Of a stretch of 64,000 nt of DNA, positions 15,996-25,438 are shown one piece after another. Origin of the DNA: Arenimonas maotaiensis (GTDB lineage Bacteria > Pseudomonadota > Gammaproteobacteria > Xanthomonadales > Xanthomonadaceae); NCBI RefSeq assembly GCF_014638745.1, contig NZ_BMFO01000001.1, forward strand, positions 186,001 to 250,000, in the 5' to 3' direction. The position numbers and the translations under genes were made by a program. Positions within the stretch are counted from its first letter, which is position 1. Each line of letters starts with the position of its first letter. The notes beneath the pieces are model-generated. The model was not told the origin of the DNA, did no database searches, and saw nothing but the letters and a program-made list of their open reading frames with translations.

Positions 15996-17084
15996 TCAGG
16001 TGTTTTGGATGACAATGTTCGGGAAGCCGATGCTCTTGTTGCGCGCCTGGCGCGAGAGCTTGGCGGCGGCCTTGCGGGCGATGGCGCGGTAGGCGGCGGC
16101 GGCCGGTGAATCCGGCGCGACGGCCACGGTCGGCGTGCCGGCGTCCATCTGCTCGCGGATGGCGCGCTGCAGCGGCAGCTGGCCCAGCAGCTCGGTGCCG
16201 TATTGTTCGGCCATGCGCGCGCCGCCGCCCTCGCCGAACACGGCGTCGGCGTGGCCGCAGTTGGAGCAGATGTGCACGGCCATGTTCTCGACGATGCCGA
16301 GCACCGGCACCTCGACCTTCTCGAACATTTTCAGCGCCTTCTTGGCGTCGATCAGCGCGATGTCCTGCGGCGTGGTCACGATCAGCGCGGCCGAGACCGG
16401 GATGCGCTGGGCCAGGGTCAATTGGATGTCGCCGGTGCCCGGCGGCAGGTCGATGATCAGGTAGTCCAGGTCCTGCCAACGCGTGGTGGTCAGCAGCTGC
16501 TGCAGGTACTGGGTGGTCATCGGGCCGCGCCAGATGGTGGGGGTGTCTTCGCCCAGGAACAAGCCGATCGACATCGCCTGCAGGCCGTAGGCGATCTTCG
16601 GCTCCACGGTCTTGCCGTCCAGGCTGTCGGGCTTGCCGGAGATGCCGAGCATCATCGGGATCGACGGGCCGTGGATGTCGGCGTCCAAAATGCCGACGCT
16701 GGCGCCCTCGGCCGCCAAAGCCAGCGCCAGGTTGACGGCGGTGGTCGATTTGCCGACGCCGCCTTTGCCGGAGGCCACGGCCACGATGTTCTTCACGCCC
16801 GGCAGCGGCGACAGCTCTTTCTGCACCTTGTGCGCCGGGATGCGGGTCTGGATCTCGACGCTGACCGCCTGCGCGCCCAGGCGCTCGGCCAAGCGGCTGC
16901 GGATGGCCTCGATCAGGGCCGGCTGGCCGCTTTTGGCCGGATAGGCCCACTGCAGGGCCAGCGCCACGTTCTGGCCGTCGATGCCGACGGCACGCACGGC
17001 GTTGGCCGAGATCAGGTCCAGGCCGGTATCGGGGTCGAGGATGTGCGCCAATTCGGCGCGGACGGCGTCTTCGGTGAGCGACAT
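15996..17084 (-). CDS. apbC: Iron-sulfur cluster carrier protein ApbC/Mrp
   Basis: P-loop ATPase of the Mrp/NBP35 family that carries and delivers Fe-S clusters. 362 residues: N-terminal MIP18/DUF59 domain (about 1-85), the deviant Walker A motif [15 protein letters not shown] at about residue 105, [22 protein letters not shown], and a Cys-x2-Cys (CSNCGH) for bridging-cluster binding. The start is at MSLTEDAV; the frame extends upstream but only into the promoter region. A TACAAT -10 on this strand (17109-17114) lies about 25 bases upstream. Divergent from metG. Confidence 0.95.
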   Translation of the reverse strand: MSLTEDAVRAELAHILDPDTGLDLISANAVRAVGIDGQNVALALQWAYPAKSGQPALIEAIRSRLAERLGAQAVSVEIQTRIPAHKVQKELSPLPGVKNIVAVASGKGGVGKSTTAVNLALALAAEGASVGILDADIHGPSIPMMLGISGKPDSLDGKTVEPKIAYGLQAMSIGLFLGEDTPTIWRGPMTTQYLQQLLTTTRWQDLDYLIIDLPPGTGDIQLTLAQRIPVSAALIVTTPQDIALIDAKKALKMFEKVEVPVLGIVENMAVHICSNCGHADAVFGEGGGARMAEQYGTELLGQLPLQRAIREQMDAGTPTVAVAPDSPAAAAYRAIARKAAAKLSRQARNKSIGFPNIVIQNT

Positions 17085-17108
17085 GCGGCGTACTTCGCGG
17101 AAAAGCCT

Positions 17109-17114
17109 ATTGTA
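17109..17114 (-). promoter_or_regulatory. -10 hexamer upstream of apbC-dcd
   Basis: TACAAT on the minus strand, 24 bases before the apbC ATG. A weak -35 (TGTTTG) is 17 bases further up. It is back to back with the metG promoter candidate. Confidence 0.4.
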
Positions 17115-17151
17115 GCGGCAAAGGAAAGCCACAAACAGGGGCCGGAGCCTT

Positions 17152-17163
17152 TATAATTCTGTG
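17152..17163 (+). promoter_or_regulatory. -10 hexamer directly before metG (leaderless mRNA likely)
   Basis: A perfect TATAAT (17152-17157) ends six bases before the metG ATG (17164). RNA polymerase normally starts 6-8 bases past the -10, so the transcript would begin at or next to the A of the ATG. No Shine-Dalgarno sequence is placed to serve this ATG. The -35 region is not recognisable. Confidence 0.55.
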
Positions 17164-19236
17164 ATGAATCTCGCCCCCGCACTCGTCACCACCGCCCTTC
17201 CCTACGCCAACGGCCCCCTGCATCTGGGCCATCTGGTCGGTTACATCCAGGCCGACATCTGGGTCCGCGCCCGCCGACTGGCCGGCGGCACCGTCCACTT
17301 CGTCTGCGCCGACGACACCCACGGCACCCCGATCATGCTGGCCGCGGAAAAGGCCGGACTGAGCCCGGAGGCCTTCATCGCCGCCATCCAGGCCGGGCAC
17401 GAGGCCGATTTCAAGGCCTTCTCGGTCGATTTCGACCACTACGACTCGACCCATTCCGCCCATAACCGGGCCATGACCGAGCGCGTGTACGCCGCCCTGA
17501 AGGCGCGCGGCAGCATCGCAGTGCGCACCATCAACCAGATGTACGATCCGGAAAAGGGCATGTTCCTGCCGGACCGCTACATCAAGGGCGCCTGCCCGAA
17601 CTGCAAGGCCGCCGACCAGTACGGCGACAACTGCGAGGCCTGCGGTGCCACCTACGCCCCGACCGACCTGATCGACCCGGTGTCGGTGGTATCCGGCGCC
17701 AAGCCGGTGCTGAAGGAATCCGAGCACTACTTCTTCAAGCTCGGCGACTACGCCTCGTTCCTGGACGCCTGGCTGAAGGGCGGCGTGGCGCACGAGGGCA
17801 TCCAGACCAAGCTGCGCGAATGGCTGGACGCCGACGGCGGCCTGCGCGACTGGGACATCTCGCGCGACGCGCCCTACTTCGGCTTCCCGATTCCGGGCGC
17901 GCCGGACAAGTTCTTCTACGTCTGGCTGGACGCGCCGATCGGCTACCTGTCCAGCTTCCAGGCCCTGTGCCAACGCGAAGGCCTCGACTTCGACGCCTTC
18001 CTGGACGCCGCGCGCAACGCCGCCGGCGAAACCGAACTGCACCACTTCCTGGGCAAGGACATCGTCAACTTCCATGGCCTGTTCTGGCCGGCGGTGCTGC
18101 ACGGCGCCGGATTCCGGGCGCCGACCGCGTTGCACGTGAACGGCTACCTGACGGTGAACGGCGCCAAGATGTCGAAATCGCGCGGCACCTTCGTGATGGC
18201 GCGCAGCTATCTGGATGCCGGCCTGCAGCCGGAAGCGCTGCGCTACTACTTCGCCGGCAAATCCGGTTCCGGCGTGGCCGACCTCGACCTCAACCTCGAC
18301 GACTTCGTGGCCAAGGTCAATGCCGACATCGTCGGCAAGTTCGTCAACATCGCCAGCCGCTGCGCCGGTTTCATCGCCACCCGTTTCGACGGCCAATTGG
18401 CCGACACGCTGCCGGATTCGGCCATGTACGCGCAGTTCGAAACCGAATTCGCCGCCATCCGGCAAAGCTATCTGGATGGCGAGATCGGCCAAGCGCTGCG
18501 CCAGACCATGGCGTTGGCCGACATCGCCAACCGCTACATCGACGACACCAAGCCCTGGGTTTTGGCCAAGCAGCCGGACGGCCTGGACACGCTGCACGCC
18601 GTCTGCACCCAGGCGCTGAACCTGTTCCGCGTGCTGGCGCTGGCGCTCAAGCCCGTGTTGCCGCAAGTGGCGGCGCAGGCCGAAGCCTTCCTGAACGCAC
18701 CGGCCGCGCGCTGGTCCGATTTCACCGGCCCGCTGCTGGCGCACCGCATCGCCGCCTACAGCCCGCTGTTCACCCGCATCGACCCCAAACACATCCAAGC
18801 CATGATCGACGCCTCGAAAGACACCACCGCCGCCCCGCCCGCCACTGAAGCCAAACCAGCCAAGGCCGCCGAACCAAAGAAAGCTCCGGCTGTTGAGGCC
18901 GCACCCGGCACCATCGGCATCGAGGACTTCGCCAAGCTCGATCTGCGCATCGGCAAAGTGCTGGAGTGCGGCTTCGTGGACGGCTCCGACAAGCTGCTGC
19001 GCTTCCTGCTGGATGCGGGCGACCTCGGCCAGCGCCAGATCTTCTCCGGCATCCGCGCCAGCTACGGCGAGCCGGAGAAGCTGGTCGGCCGCAACGTGGT
19101 GTTCATCGCCAACCTGGCGCCGCGCAAGATGCGCTTCGGCATCTCGGAAGGCATGATCCTGTCGGCCGGCGGCAACGACGGCCTGTTCCTGCTGGACGCC
19201 GACGCCGGCGCGCAACCCGGCCACCCGGTCAAGTAA
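17164..19236 (+). CDS. metG: Methionyl-tRNA synthetase
   Basis: Charges tRNA(Met). 690 residues, the long dimeric form. Class I signatures: the HIGH-type motif HLGH at residues 20-23 and KMSKS at 335-339. The zinc-binding insertion has four Cys ([18 protein letters not shown]). An anticodon-binding helical domain follows, then an Ala/Lys/Pro-rich linker (about 550-585) and a C-terminal tRNA-binding OB-fold ([18 protein letters not shown] to PGHPVK) that mediates dimerisation. An in-frame GTG lies one codon upstream; ATG is preferred. Followed after two bases by rsxB. Confidence 0.98.
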   Translation: MNLAPALVTTALPYANGPLHLGHLVGYIQADIWVRARRLAGGTVHFVCADDTHGTPIMLAAEKAGLSPEAFIAAIQAGHEADFKAFSVDFDHYDSTHSAHNRAMTERVYAALKARGSIAVRTINQMYDPEKGMFLPDRYIKGACPNCKAADQYGDNCEACGATYAPTDLIDPVSVVSGAKPVLKESEHYFFKLGDYASFLDAWLKGGVAHEGIQTKLREWLDADGGLRDWDISRDAPYFGFPIPGAPDKFFYVWLDAPIGYLSSFQALCQREGLDFDAFLDAARNAAGETELHHFLGKDIVNFHGLFWPAVLHGAGFRAPTALHVNGYLTVNGAKMSKSRGTFVMARSYLDAGLQPEALRYYFAGKSGSGVADLDLNLDDFVAKVNADIVGKFVNIASRCAGFIATRFDGQLADTLPDSAMYAQFETEFAAIRQSYLDGEIGQALRQTMALADIANRYIDDTKPWVLAKQPDGLDTLHAVCTQALNLFRVLALALKPVLPQVAAQAEAFLNAPAARWSDFTGPLLAHRIAAYSPLFTRIDPKHIQAMIDASKDTTAAPPATEAKPAKAAEPKKAPAVEAAPGTIGIEDFAKLDLRIGKVLECGFVDGSDKLLRFLLDAGDLGQRQIFSGIRASYGEPEKLVGRNVVFIANLAPRKMRFGISEGMILSAGGNDGLFLLDADAGAQPGHPVK

Positions 19237-19238
19237 GG

Positions 19239-19649
19239 ATGCCGCAGCGGCCGACCGCCGAGGCCATCGACGCGCTGCTGCCGCAGACCCAATGCGGCCT
19301 GTGCGGTTATGCCGGCTGCCGGCCGTACGCCGAGGCCATCGCCGACGGCGAGGCCGACATCAACCAATGCCCGCCCGGCGGCGAAGCCGGCATCCGCGCG
19401 CTGGCCGCGTTGCTGGAATGCGAACCGAAACCGCTGAGTCCCGAACACGGCGAAACCCGGCCGGCGTCGGTGGTGGTCATCCGCGAAGCCGAATGCATCG
19501 GCTGTACCAAATGCATCCAGGCCTGTCCGGTCGATGCCATCGTCGGCGCGTCGAAACTGATGCATACCGTGTTGGCCGACCGCTGCACCGGTTGCGATCT
19601 GTGCATTCCGCCCTGCCCGGTCGATTGCATCGACGTGGTTTACGTTTAG
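19239..19649 (+). CDS. rsxB: RnfB/RsxB-type electron transport ferredoxin, soluble short form
   Basis: 136 residues. An N-terminal Fe-S domain ([18 protein letters not shown] and NQCPPGG, four Cys) is followed by two Cys-x2-Cys-x2-Cys-x3-Cys-Pro ferredoxin motifs ([16 protein letters not shown] and [16 protein letters not shown]), giving three predicted 4Fe-4S clusters. This is the RnfB layout, but the usual N-terminal membrane helix is absent and no other rnf/rsx subunit is nearby. It is therefore probably a free ferredoxin derived from RnfB, not a subunit of the membrane complex. It starts two bases after the metG stop, so it is co-transcribed with metG. Confidence 0.88.
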   Translation: MPQRPTAEAIDALLPQTQCGLCGYAGCRPYAEAIADGEADINQCPPGGEAGIRALAALLECEPKPLSPEHGETRPASVVVIREAECIGCTKCIQACPVDAIVGASKLMHTVLADRCTGCDLCIPPCPVDCIDVVYV

Positions 19650-19710
19650 CGGGAATCCCGCTGCGCGGCGCGCTTCCCCCTTTGCGCGGGGGATCGAGGG
19701 GGATTCGAGG
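19648..19710. repeat. Palindrome cluster between convergent rsxB and the TraB/GumN gene
   Basis: Three hairpins follow one another: AGCGGG-AAT-CCCGCT (19648-19662), GCGC-GGC-GCGC (19663-19673) and CCCCC-TTTGCGC-GGGGG (19676-19692), then GATCGAGGGGGATTC. The layout (C-run/G-run stem beside a GCGC stem) resembles the cluster at 12287-12320 although the bases differ. No T-run. It fills the gap between two convergent genes and may act as a terminator or be a dispersed palindromic repeat. Confidence 0.6.
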
Positions 19711-20613
19711 TTACTTGAGGCGCTCGATCTTGTAACCCTTGGCGCGCAGCTTGGCCACCACGCCGTCTTCGCCGAGCAGATGCAGGGCGCCGACCACCAC
19801 CAAGGTATCGTCGCTGCCAGGCGCGTCCAAGCGGGCCTGCAACGCCGGCAACCACGCGTCGTTCCGTTCGACGTTGATGCGCCGGTACAGCGCCGGATAC
19901 TCGCGGCGCATCTCCAGCCCCATTTCGCGCCAGAGGTATTTGTCGTCGCCGCGGCGCCAGGCCGCGTGCAGGGCTTCGGTGCGGGCTTTGGCCTCGTCGG
20001 CTTCGGCCAGCGATTCGCGCAGTAGTTGGCGCTGTTCGTCGCCGCTCATGCCGTCCAGCAGCGCGATCTGCTGAGCGCCGGTTTCCAGGCCCGCGCCGGG
20101 CTTTCCGGCCTTGGCGGCCTCGGCCACGAAGTGGGCATCCAGGCCCAAGGCCGGATCCAGGCCGAGCTTGGCCATTTCGATGTTGCTGATCAACAGCGCC
20201 ACGAACCAGGGTTCGAAACGTTGCAAGAGCGAGGCGGACAGGCCGGACGTGGCCAGCGCATCGCTGTTGGCCGCGGCCCACGCGCCGAGTTTGCCGTCCA
20301 ACTCGGGACCGATCTCCTCGGCCAAGGTCTTGCCGTCGCCGCGCAGCGCGGCGCGGCTCATCGCCATGGCCGTGGCCGGCGAGCCCATCTCCTGCGGCGG
20401 CAGTTCGAACAGCACCGTCTCGGCATCCTTGAACGCGGCCTGCACGGTGGCCGACAGCGGGTAGTCGTCCGGCTTCAGCAGATGGAACGAGCCCAGCAGA
20501 TACAGGCTGTTGTCGGCATCGCTGACCCGCCACAGCGCCGGCGTCGGCGGCTGGGCGCTGGCGCAGCCGGCCAGCAGCAGCGTCAGGCACAGCAGAGGGC
20601 GGGCAAGGCGCAT
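19711..20613 (-). CDS. TraB/GumN family lipoprotein
   Basis: 300 residues with a lipoprotein signal peptide: hydrophobic MRLARPLLCLTLLLAGC, with lipobox Leu-Ala-Gly-Cys17. The mature part belongs to the TraB/GumN family (related to the Tiki metalloprotease fold), with the two conserved motifs: the N-terminal LYLLGSFHLLKPDDYPL and the C-terminal TLVVVGALHLLGEDGV, each with a His preceded by Gly-x2. Family members are poorly characterised, so an enzymatic role is only possible. The start is ATG at 20613, two bases past the DUF1684 stop, so it is the last gene of the tsaE-amiC-mutL-DUF1684 run. Confidence 0.85.
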   Translation of the reverse strand: MRLARPLLCLTLLLAGCASAQPPTPALWRVSDADNSLYLLGSFHLLKPDDYPLSATVQAAFKDAETVLFELPPQEMGSPATAMAMSRAALRGDGKTLAEEIGPELDGKLGAWAAANSDALATSGLSASLLQRFEPWFVALLISNIEMAKLGLDPALGLDAHFVAEAAKAGKPGAGLETGAQQIALLDGMSGDEQRQLLRESLAEADEAKARTEALHAAWRRGDDKYLWREMGLEMRREYPALYRRINVERNDAWLPALQARLDAPGSDDTLVVVGALHLLGEDGVVAKLRAKGYKIERLK

Positions 20614-20615
20614 GC

Positions 20616-21545
20616 TCAGATCTTCCGCGGCTTCTTCTCGCCGGCGGTCACCGCCAGGTCGAGCCGGTTTTCCGGCGGCGGCATCGGGCAGGTCGAGTAG
20701 GCGTTGAACGCGCACGGCGGGTTATAGGCCTTGTTGAAGTCGACCACGGTGGTGCCGTCGGCGCCGGCCGGATCGGCGTACAGGAAGCGCGCCGCGGCAT
20801 AGCTTTCCTTGCCCGAGGTGCGGTCGGCGAAGATCAGGAACAGGCGGCCGTCGCCCTCATCCACCGCTTCCAGCGTGTGCGTGACCTCGCCCACTGTGAA
20901 GCTGACCGTGCCCGGATTCATCATCGGCTCGACCATGCCGAGGATATTGACGATGTCGATGGTGCGGCCGGCTTCGTGCGGGGTGAAGGTGGCGGTGAAA
21001 CGGAACGCGGTGTCGATCGGGAAATAGTCGATGCCGGTGAATTTCGTCCGGGTCTCGGCCTCGGCGTCGCGCACGCGCAGGGCCAGCTTGCCGCCGCGTT
21101 CGATGACCACGAAGCTGGCGCGGCCGTTCTCGAAGCCGACCACGCTCGGCGTGCCGCGGCTGTCGGGCGTCAGCTCGGTCTTGCCGGTCAGCGGCTGGCC
21201 GTCCAGGGTCAGCGCCACGCCGGCTTCCGGCTGCAGCCAGACCCGGTTGCCGGCGGCGGTGGAGATCACGCCCAAGCGCGCCGGGCCGGTCGCCAAGCGG
21301 GTGCCATTGTCGGCGCCGGAACCGACGCGGGTGAAGCCCTCGACCGGCAGCCAGTGCATGCCGACCAGCGACAGCCAGCCGTCCGGCTTTTTCAGGCGCT
21401 CGATGCGTTCGCTGCGCCAAGCGGCGATTTCGGCTTCGTATTTCATCTTCTCGGCTTTTTCCTTGGCCAGTTGTTCAGGGCTTGGGCCCTGTTGGCAGGC
21501 GGCCAACAGCAGGGTGGCGGCCATCATCAGTATCTTGCGCATCAT
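20616..21545 (-). CDS. DUF1684 domain lipoprotein
   Basis: 309 residues. The N-terminus [17 protein letters not shown] has a lipobox ending in Cys17. The rest is the DUF1684 family: [28 protein letters not shown] near the start, TGIDYFPID in the middle, and the conserved C-terminal [27 protein letters not shown]. The function of the family is not known to me. GAGGACG lies just upstream, and the ATG overlaps the mutL stop as ATGA, so expression is coupled to mutL. Either of two adjacent ATG codons (21545, 21542) could be used. Confidence 0.85.
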   Translation of the reverse strand: MMRKILMMAATLLLAACQQGPSPEQLAKEKAEKMKYEAEIAAWRSERIERLKKPDGWLSLVGMHWLPVEGFTRVGSGADNGTRLATGPARLGVISTAAGNRVWLQPEAGVALTLDGQPLTGKTELTPDSRGTPSVVGFENGRASFVVIERGGKLALRVRDAEAETRTKFTGIDYFPIDTAFRFTATFTPHEAGRTIDIVNILGMVEPMMNPGTVSFTVGEVTHTLEAVDEGDGRLFLIFADRTSGKESYAAARFLYADPAGADGTTVVDFNKAYNPPCAFNAYSTCPMPPPENRLDLAVTAGEKKPRKI

Positions 21546-23323
21546 CGTCCTCTCATGAACAGGCGGTCCAGCTCGGACCGGCTCAGCTGCACCCAGGTGG
21601 GGCGGCCGTGGTTGCATTGCCCGGAGCGCTCGGTGGCTTCCATCGCGCGCAGCAGGGCATTCATTTCCGGCAGGCTCAAGCGCCGGTTGGCGCGCACCGA
21701 GCCGTGGCAGGCCATCGTCGACAGCAGTTCGTTCTGCGCTTCCTGCAGCCGGCGCGAAGCGCCGAACTCGCGGAACTCGGACAGCACGTCCAGGAACAGC
21801 TGGCGCGCGTCGACGTCGGCCAGCAGACTCGGCACTGCGCGCACGCTGACCGATTGCGGTCCGCTGCGCACCACCTCGAAGCCCAGCTCGCGCAGGGGTT
21901 CGGCCAGGCTCTCGCTGGCCGAGGCCTCGGATTCGCTCAACGGCACCGATACCGGCACCAGCAGCGGCTGGCTGCGGATGCCGCCGTCGCCCTGCGCCGC
22001 CTTCAACTGCTCGTAGGTGATGCGTTCGTGCGCGGCGTGCATGTCGACCAGCACCAAGCCGGCGTCGTTCTCGGCCAGGATGAACACGCCGTGCAGCTGC
22101 GCCAGCGCGAAACCCAGCGGCGGCGAGCCGTCGGTCGGCGGTTCGGGCATCGGCTGCGCCGCGGCGGCCGGCGCGGCCTCGGCAGGTTCGGCGTACAGGC
22201 TGCGGTAGTGCGCCAGATTTTCCTGCACCGGCAGCGCCATGCGCGTTTGCGGCGCGGCATAGGCCAACGGATACGCCGATGGCGACGGCATCACGGGCGA
22301 CGGCAAGGCCTCCGGCGCGGCGCCGGCGCGGGTATCGGCCAGCAGCCGGTGCAGGCTGCGGTAGATGAAATCGTGCACGCTGCGGCCGTCGCGGAAGCGC
22401 ACTTCATGCTTGGCCGGATGCACGTTGACATCGACCCGCAGCGGATCGATGTCCAGGAACAGCACGAAGGCCGGATGCCGGCCGTGGTACAGCACGTCGG
22501 CATAGGCTTGGCGCACCGCATGCGCCACGGTCTTGTCGCGCACCGCGCGGCCGTTGACGAAGAAGTACTGCTGGTCGGCGCTGGAGCGGGCCGCGGTCGG
22601 CAACCCGACCCAGCCGCGCAGCACCATACCCTGATGCTCGGCGGCCACCGGCAGGCATTGTCCGGCGAAGCCCTCGCCCAGCACCTGCGCCACCCGCTCC
22701 AGATGGCGGGCGTCGGCGTCGACCGGCTTGTAGTGCTTGTAGGCCTTGCCGTTGTGGCGCACGCGCAGTTCCACCGCCGGCTTGGCCAGCGCCAGCGAGC
22801 CGAGCCAGTCGTCGATGTGGTTGAGCTCGGTGCGCTCGGCCTTCAGGAACTTGCGCCGGGCCGGCACGTTGTAGAACAGGTCGCGCACCTCCACCGTACT
22901 GCCCTTGGGGTGCGCCTCCGGCAGCACCGCACCCAGCCGGCCGCCGTCGATGGCCAGCGCCGCGCCGTGCTCGGCCTCGGGCCGGCGCGAACGGATGGCG
23001 AAGCGCGAAACCGACGCGATCGAGGGCAGCGCCTCGCCGCGGAAGCCGAGCGTGGCCACCTGCTCGAGGTCGTCCAAGCTGGCGATCTTGCTGGTGGCGT
23101 GCCGTTGCACCGCCACCGGCAGCTCCTCGGGCGCGATGCCGTCGCCGTCGTCACGCACGCGGATCAGGCGGATGCCGCCCTCCTCGAGCTCGATCTCGAC
23201 CTTGGCCGCGCCGGCGTCCAGCGCGTTCTCGACCAGTTCCTTGACCACCGAGAACGGGCGCTCGACCACCTCGCCGGCGGCGATCTGGTTGATCAGGACA
23301 TCGGGCAGCTTATGGATGCGCAT
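21542..23323 (-). CDS. mutL: DNA mismatch repair protein MutL (endonuclease-type C-terminus)
   Basis: Mismatch-repair matchmaker, 593 residues. The GHKL ATPase domain has [31 protein letters not shown] and [16 protein letters not shown] Pro/Ala-rich linker (about 330-400) leads to the dimerisation domain. That domain has [12 protein letters not shown] (about residues 425-436), [12 protein letters not shown] and CNHGRPT, the set of metal-site motifs found in MutL proteins with nicking activity and absent from E. coli MutL. This suggests MutH-independent strand discrimination. It starts 42 bases past the amiC stop, the frequent amiC-mutL neighbour pair. Confidence 0.96.
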   Translation of the reverse strand: MRIHKLPDVLINQIAAGEVVERPFSVVKELVENALDAGAAKVEIELEEGGIRLIRVRDDGDGIAPEELPVAVQRHATSKIASLDDLEQVATLGFRGEALPSIASVSRFAIRSRRPEAEHGAALAIDGGRLGAVLPEAHPKGSTVEVRDLFYNVPARRKFLKAERTELNHIDDWLGSLALAKPAVELRVRHNGKAYKHYKPVDADARHLERVAQVLGEGFAGQCLPVAAEHQGMVLRGWVGLPTAARSSADQQYFFVNGRAVRDKTVAHAVRQAYADVLYHGRHPAFVLFLDIDPLRVDVNVHPAKHEVRFRDGRSVHDFIYRSLHRLLADTRAGAAPEALPSPVMPSPSAYPLAYAAPQTRMALPVQENLAHYRSLYAEPAEAAPAAAAQPMPEPPTDGSPPLGFALAQLHGVFILAENDAGLVLVDMHAAHERITYEQLKAAQGDGGIRSQPLLVPVSVPLSESEASASESLAEPLRELGFEVVRSGPQSVSVRAVPSLLADVDARQLFLDVLSEFREFGASRRLQEAQNELLSTMACHGSVRANRRLSLPEMNALLRAMEATERSGQCNHGRPTWVQLSRSELDRLFMRGR

Positions 23324-23365
23324 GGCCGTCCATTGTACCGAATGCGCGCGGCGGGCGGCCGGAAA

Positions 23366-24871
23366 TCAGGGGATGATGCCGGGGCCGGCGGCGGTCACGC
23401 CGGCACCGGAAACCTCGCCCTTGCGGGCGTAATAGGTGCCCGGCAGGGGCTGTTCGACGAAATAATTGCGCAGGCCCTGGGCGATGGCGTAGGCCAAGCG
23501 CTTGCGGTGCTCCGGGTCGCCGAGCTTGCGCTCCTCGTCCGGATTGGTGATGAAGCCGGTCTCGACCAGCATCGAGGGCACATCCGGCGAGCGCAACACC
23601 ACGAAATTGGCGTGCTCGACCTGCTTCTTGTGGGCCTTGCCGAGATCCTTGAGCGAACCGAGCACCTTTTCGGCGGCGTCCTCGCTCATGCGCATGGTGG
23701 CGCTCTGCGACAGGTCCAGCAGCACCGCCGACAGGTTCTTGTCCTTGTCGTCCAAGCTGACCCCGCCGACCAGGTCGGCGGCGTTTTCCTTGTCGGCCAG
23801 CCAGCGCGCGGCCTGCGAGGAGGCGCCCTTGGTCGACAGCACGAACACCGAGGAGCCGCTGGCGGCGTTGTTCAGCGCGGCATCGGCGTGGATCGAGACG
23901 AACAGGTCGGCCTGCGCCCGGCGCGCGCGCTGGTAGCGTTCCTGCAAGGGCACGAACGTATCGTCGTCGCGGATCAGCACCGCGCGCATACCTGGATCGG
24001 CGTTGACCAGGGCCGCCAGTTCCTTGGCCACGCGCAGGGTCACATCTTTCTCGCGCAGGCCGCTGCCGCCCAGCGCGCCGGGATCCTTGCCGCCGTGACC
24101 GGCGTCGATGGCGATCACCAGTTTGCGCGCCGAGGGGCCGAGCACGTCGTTGACGGTCTTGGCTTTCTTCGGCAACGCCGCCTGGGCCTGCGCCGGCGTC
24201 GGGTGGATCGAGGGCTTCTGGCTGGGCAGCGGCGGCACCGGCTTGTTGCCGGCCGGCTTGACCGTGGTGGTCGGTTTGTCGCCCGAGCTGTCGATGTCGA
24301 TCTGCACGATTTCATCGTCCATCAGCGCGTAACCGATGTTGCTGCGGCCGGGTACGTTAGCCGATGCCGGCGCGCCGGCGGCCGGCTTGGCCGGCGTGCT
24401 GGCGACGGACGGAGCGGTCTTGGCCGGCACGGGAGCTTGAATCACGGCCGGCGCGGGCTCCGTCTTGGCCGGTGCGGCGGCGAGCACGGCGCCTTTACCG
24501 CGTAATTCCAAGGCCAGCCGGGGCTTGCCGGCGGCATCGTCCAGACGCGTCGCCAATTCGGCGCCCTGCACCAGATCGAATACCAGGCGGACGCCGGTCG
24601 GGGTCTTGCCCTGGCGCACCGACAGCACGATGCCGTTGGCCGGCGGCAACGCGAACTGCGGCGCCAGCTGCGCGCCGTCGATGTCGAGCACGGCGCGGTC
24701 GGGGGCTTTCAGGGTGAAGGATTTGTAGCTGGCCGGACCCGAGAGGTCGATCAGCGCCTTGGTCGAATCGCCGTCCTGCAGCAGCACGATGCCGGACAAG
24801 GTGACGCCGGCGGCCGAAGCGTGGCCGGCGGCAAGCAGCAGCGCGAGGCAGAGCAGTCGTTTCAGCATCAT
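23366..24871 (-). CDS. amiC: N-acetylmuramoyl-L-alanine amidase AmiC-like
   Basis: Periplasmic zinc amidase that splits septal peptidoglycan. 501 residues: signal peptide (hydrophobic run CLALLLAAGHASA), an N-terminal AMIN domain (about 22-125) for septal targeting, a long Ala/Pro/Lys-rich linker (about 130-255), and an Amidase_3 domain with zinc ligands in AIDAGHGGKDPGALG, the following Glu (REKDVTL), SIHADA and the catalytic Glu of MLVETGFITN. The linker is longer than in E. coli AmiC (417 residues in all). Three ATG codons lie close together (24877, 24871, 24868); the middle one is taken. Confidence 0.93.
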   Translation of the reverse strand: MMLKRLLCLALLLAAGHASAAGVTLSGIVLLQDGDSTKALIDLSGPASYKSFTLKAPDRAVLDIDGAQLAPQFALPPANGIVLSVRQGKTPTGVRLVFDLVQGAELATRLDDAAGKPRLALELRGKGAVLAAAPAKTEPAPAVIQAPVPAKTAPSVASTPAKPAAGAPASANVPGRSNIGYALMDDEIVQIDIDSSGDKPTTTVKPAGNKPVPPLPSQKPSIHPTPAQAQAALPKKAKTVNDVLGPSARKLVIAIDAGHGGKDPGALGGSGLREKDVTLRVAKELAALVNADPGMRAVLIRDDDTFVPLQERYQRARRAQADLFVSIHADAALNNAASGSSVFVLSTKGASSQAARWLADKENAADLVGGVSLDDKDKNLSAVLLDLSQSATMRMSEDAAEKVLGSLKDLGKAHKKQVEHANFVVLRSPDVPSMLVETGFITNPDEERKLGDPEHRKRLAYAIAQGLRNYFVEQPLPGTYYARKGEVSGAGVTAAGPGIIP

Positions 24872-24919
24872 TCTCATAAGCGGGATTGAAGCATTGGCGG
24901 CCGGTCGGCGCAAGCCTTG

Positions 24920-24925
24920 ATTATA
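24920..24925 (-). promoter_or_regulatory. -10 hexamer upstream of amiC-mutL
   Basis: A perfect TATAAT on the minus strand, about 48 bases before the amiC ATG, inside the end region of tsaE. No good -35. It would allow amiC-mutL transcription independent of tsaE. Confidence 0.4.
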
Positions 24926-24941
24926 CATACCGTACCACGGT

Positions 24942-25415
24942 TCATGCGGCGTTCAAGCCGGACGCGGCCAGCCAGGCGGCGCCGTCGGCCGTGCGCGCAT
25001 CGATGCGGATGCGGCGCACATCGCCTTCGCCGGCGAGGTCGATGCGCAGATCGGCGGGCGGAATATGGCCTTCGCCGCGTTCCGGCCACTCCACCAACAT
25101 CACCCGGCTGCGGCCGTCGTAATCGTCCAATGACAGATAATCGACCTCGTCGGGGTCGGCGATGCGGTACAGGTCCATGTGCACGGCATCCAGGCCGTCG
25201 GACAGCGCATAGGTCTCGATCAGGGTATAGGTCGGGCTCTTGATCGCGCCGCGCACGCCGAGCGCCTGCAGGAAGGCGCGCGCGAAGGTCGACTTGCCGG
25301 CGCCGAGGTCGCCGTGCAGGTGCACCGTCATGCCCGGCGGGCATACGGCCGCCAGACGCGCGGCCAAGGCGGCGGTGTCTTCGGGGCTGCGGCTGTCGGC
25401 GGCGTGTGCGGTCAT
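24942..25415 (-). CDS. tsaE: tRNA threonylcarbamoyladenosine biosynthesis ATPase TsaE
   Basis: ATPase partner of TsaB-TsaD in t6A synthesis on ANN-decoding tRNAs. 157 residues. Walker A is HGDLGAGKSTFARAFLQALG; SPTYTLIETY (switch-like), the DLYRIADPDEVDYL segment and VEWPERGEG are all typical of TsaE. Two starts are possible, 25424 and 25415; the second is taken because a TATAAA -10 (25430-25425) ends nine bases before it, while the first ATG overlaps that hexamer. No Shine-Dalgarno sequence, so the mRNA is probably leaderless or nearly so. Divergent from queG. Confidence 0.94.
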   Translation of the reverse strand: MTAHAADSRSPEDTAALAARLAAVCPPGMTVHLHGDLGAGKSTFARAFLQALGVRGAIKSPTYTLIETYALSDGLDAVHMDLYRIADPDEVDYLSLDDYDGRSRVMLVEWPERGEGHIPPADLRIDLAGEGDVRRIRIDARTADGAAWLAASGLNAA

Positions 25416-25424
25416 GTGAAGCAT

Positions 25425-25438
25425 TTTATACTGGCGCG
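25425..25438. promoter_or_regulatory. Overlapping divergent -10 boxes for tsaE and queG
   Basis: On the plus strand TATACT (25427-25432) ends six bases before the queG ATG (25439). On the minus strand TATAAA (25430-25425) ends nine bases before the tsaE ATG at 25415. The two hexamers share four bases, so the promoters should exclude each other. Neither ATG has a Shine-Dalgarno sequence. No firm -35 elements can be named, since both would fall inside the opposite gene. Confidence 0.5.

Noticed and set aside
17085-17163. Riboswitch or T-box before metG
   Set aside because: The -10 box lies six bases from the ATG, so there is no room for a leader RNA.
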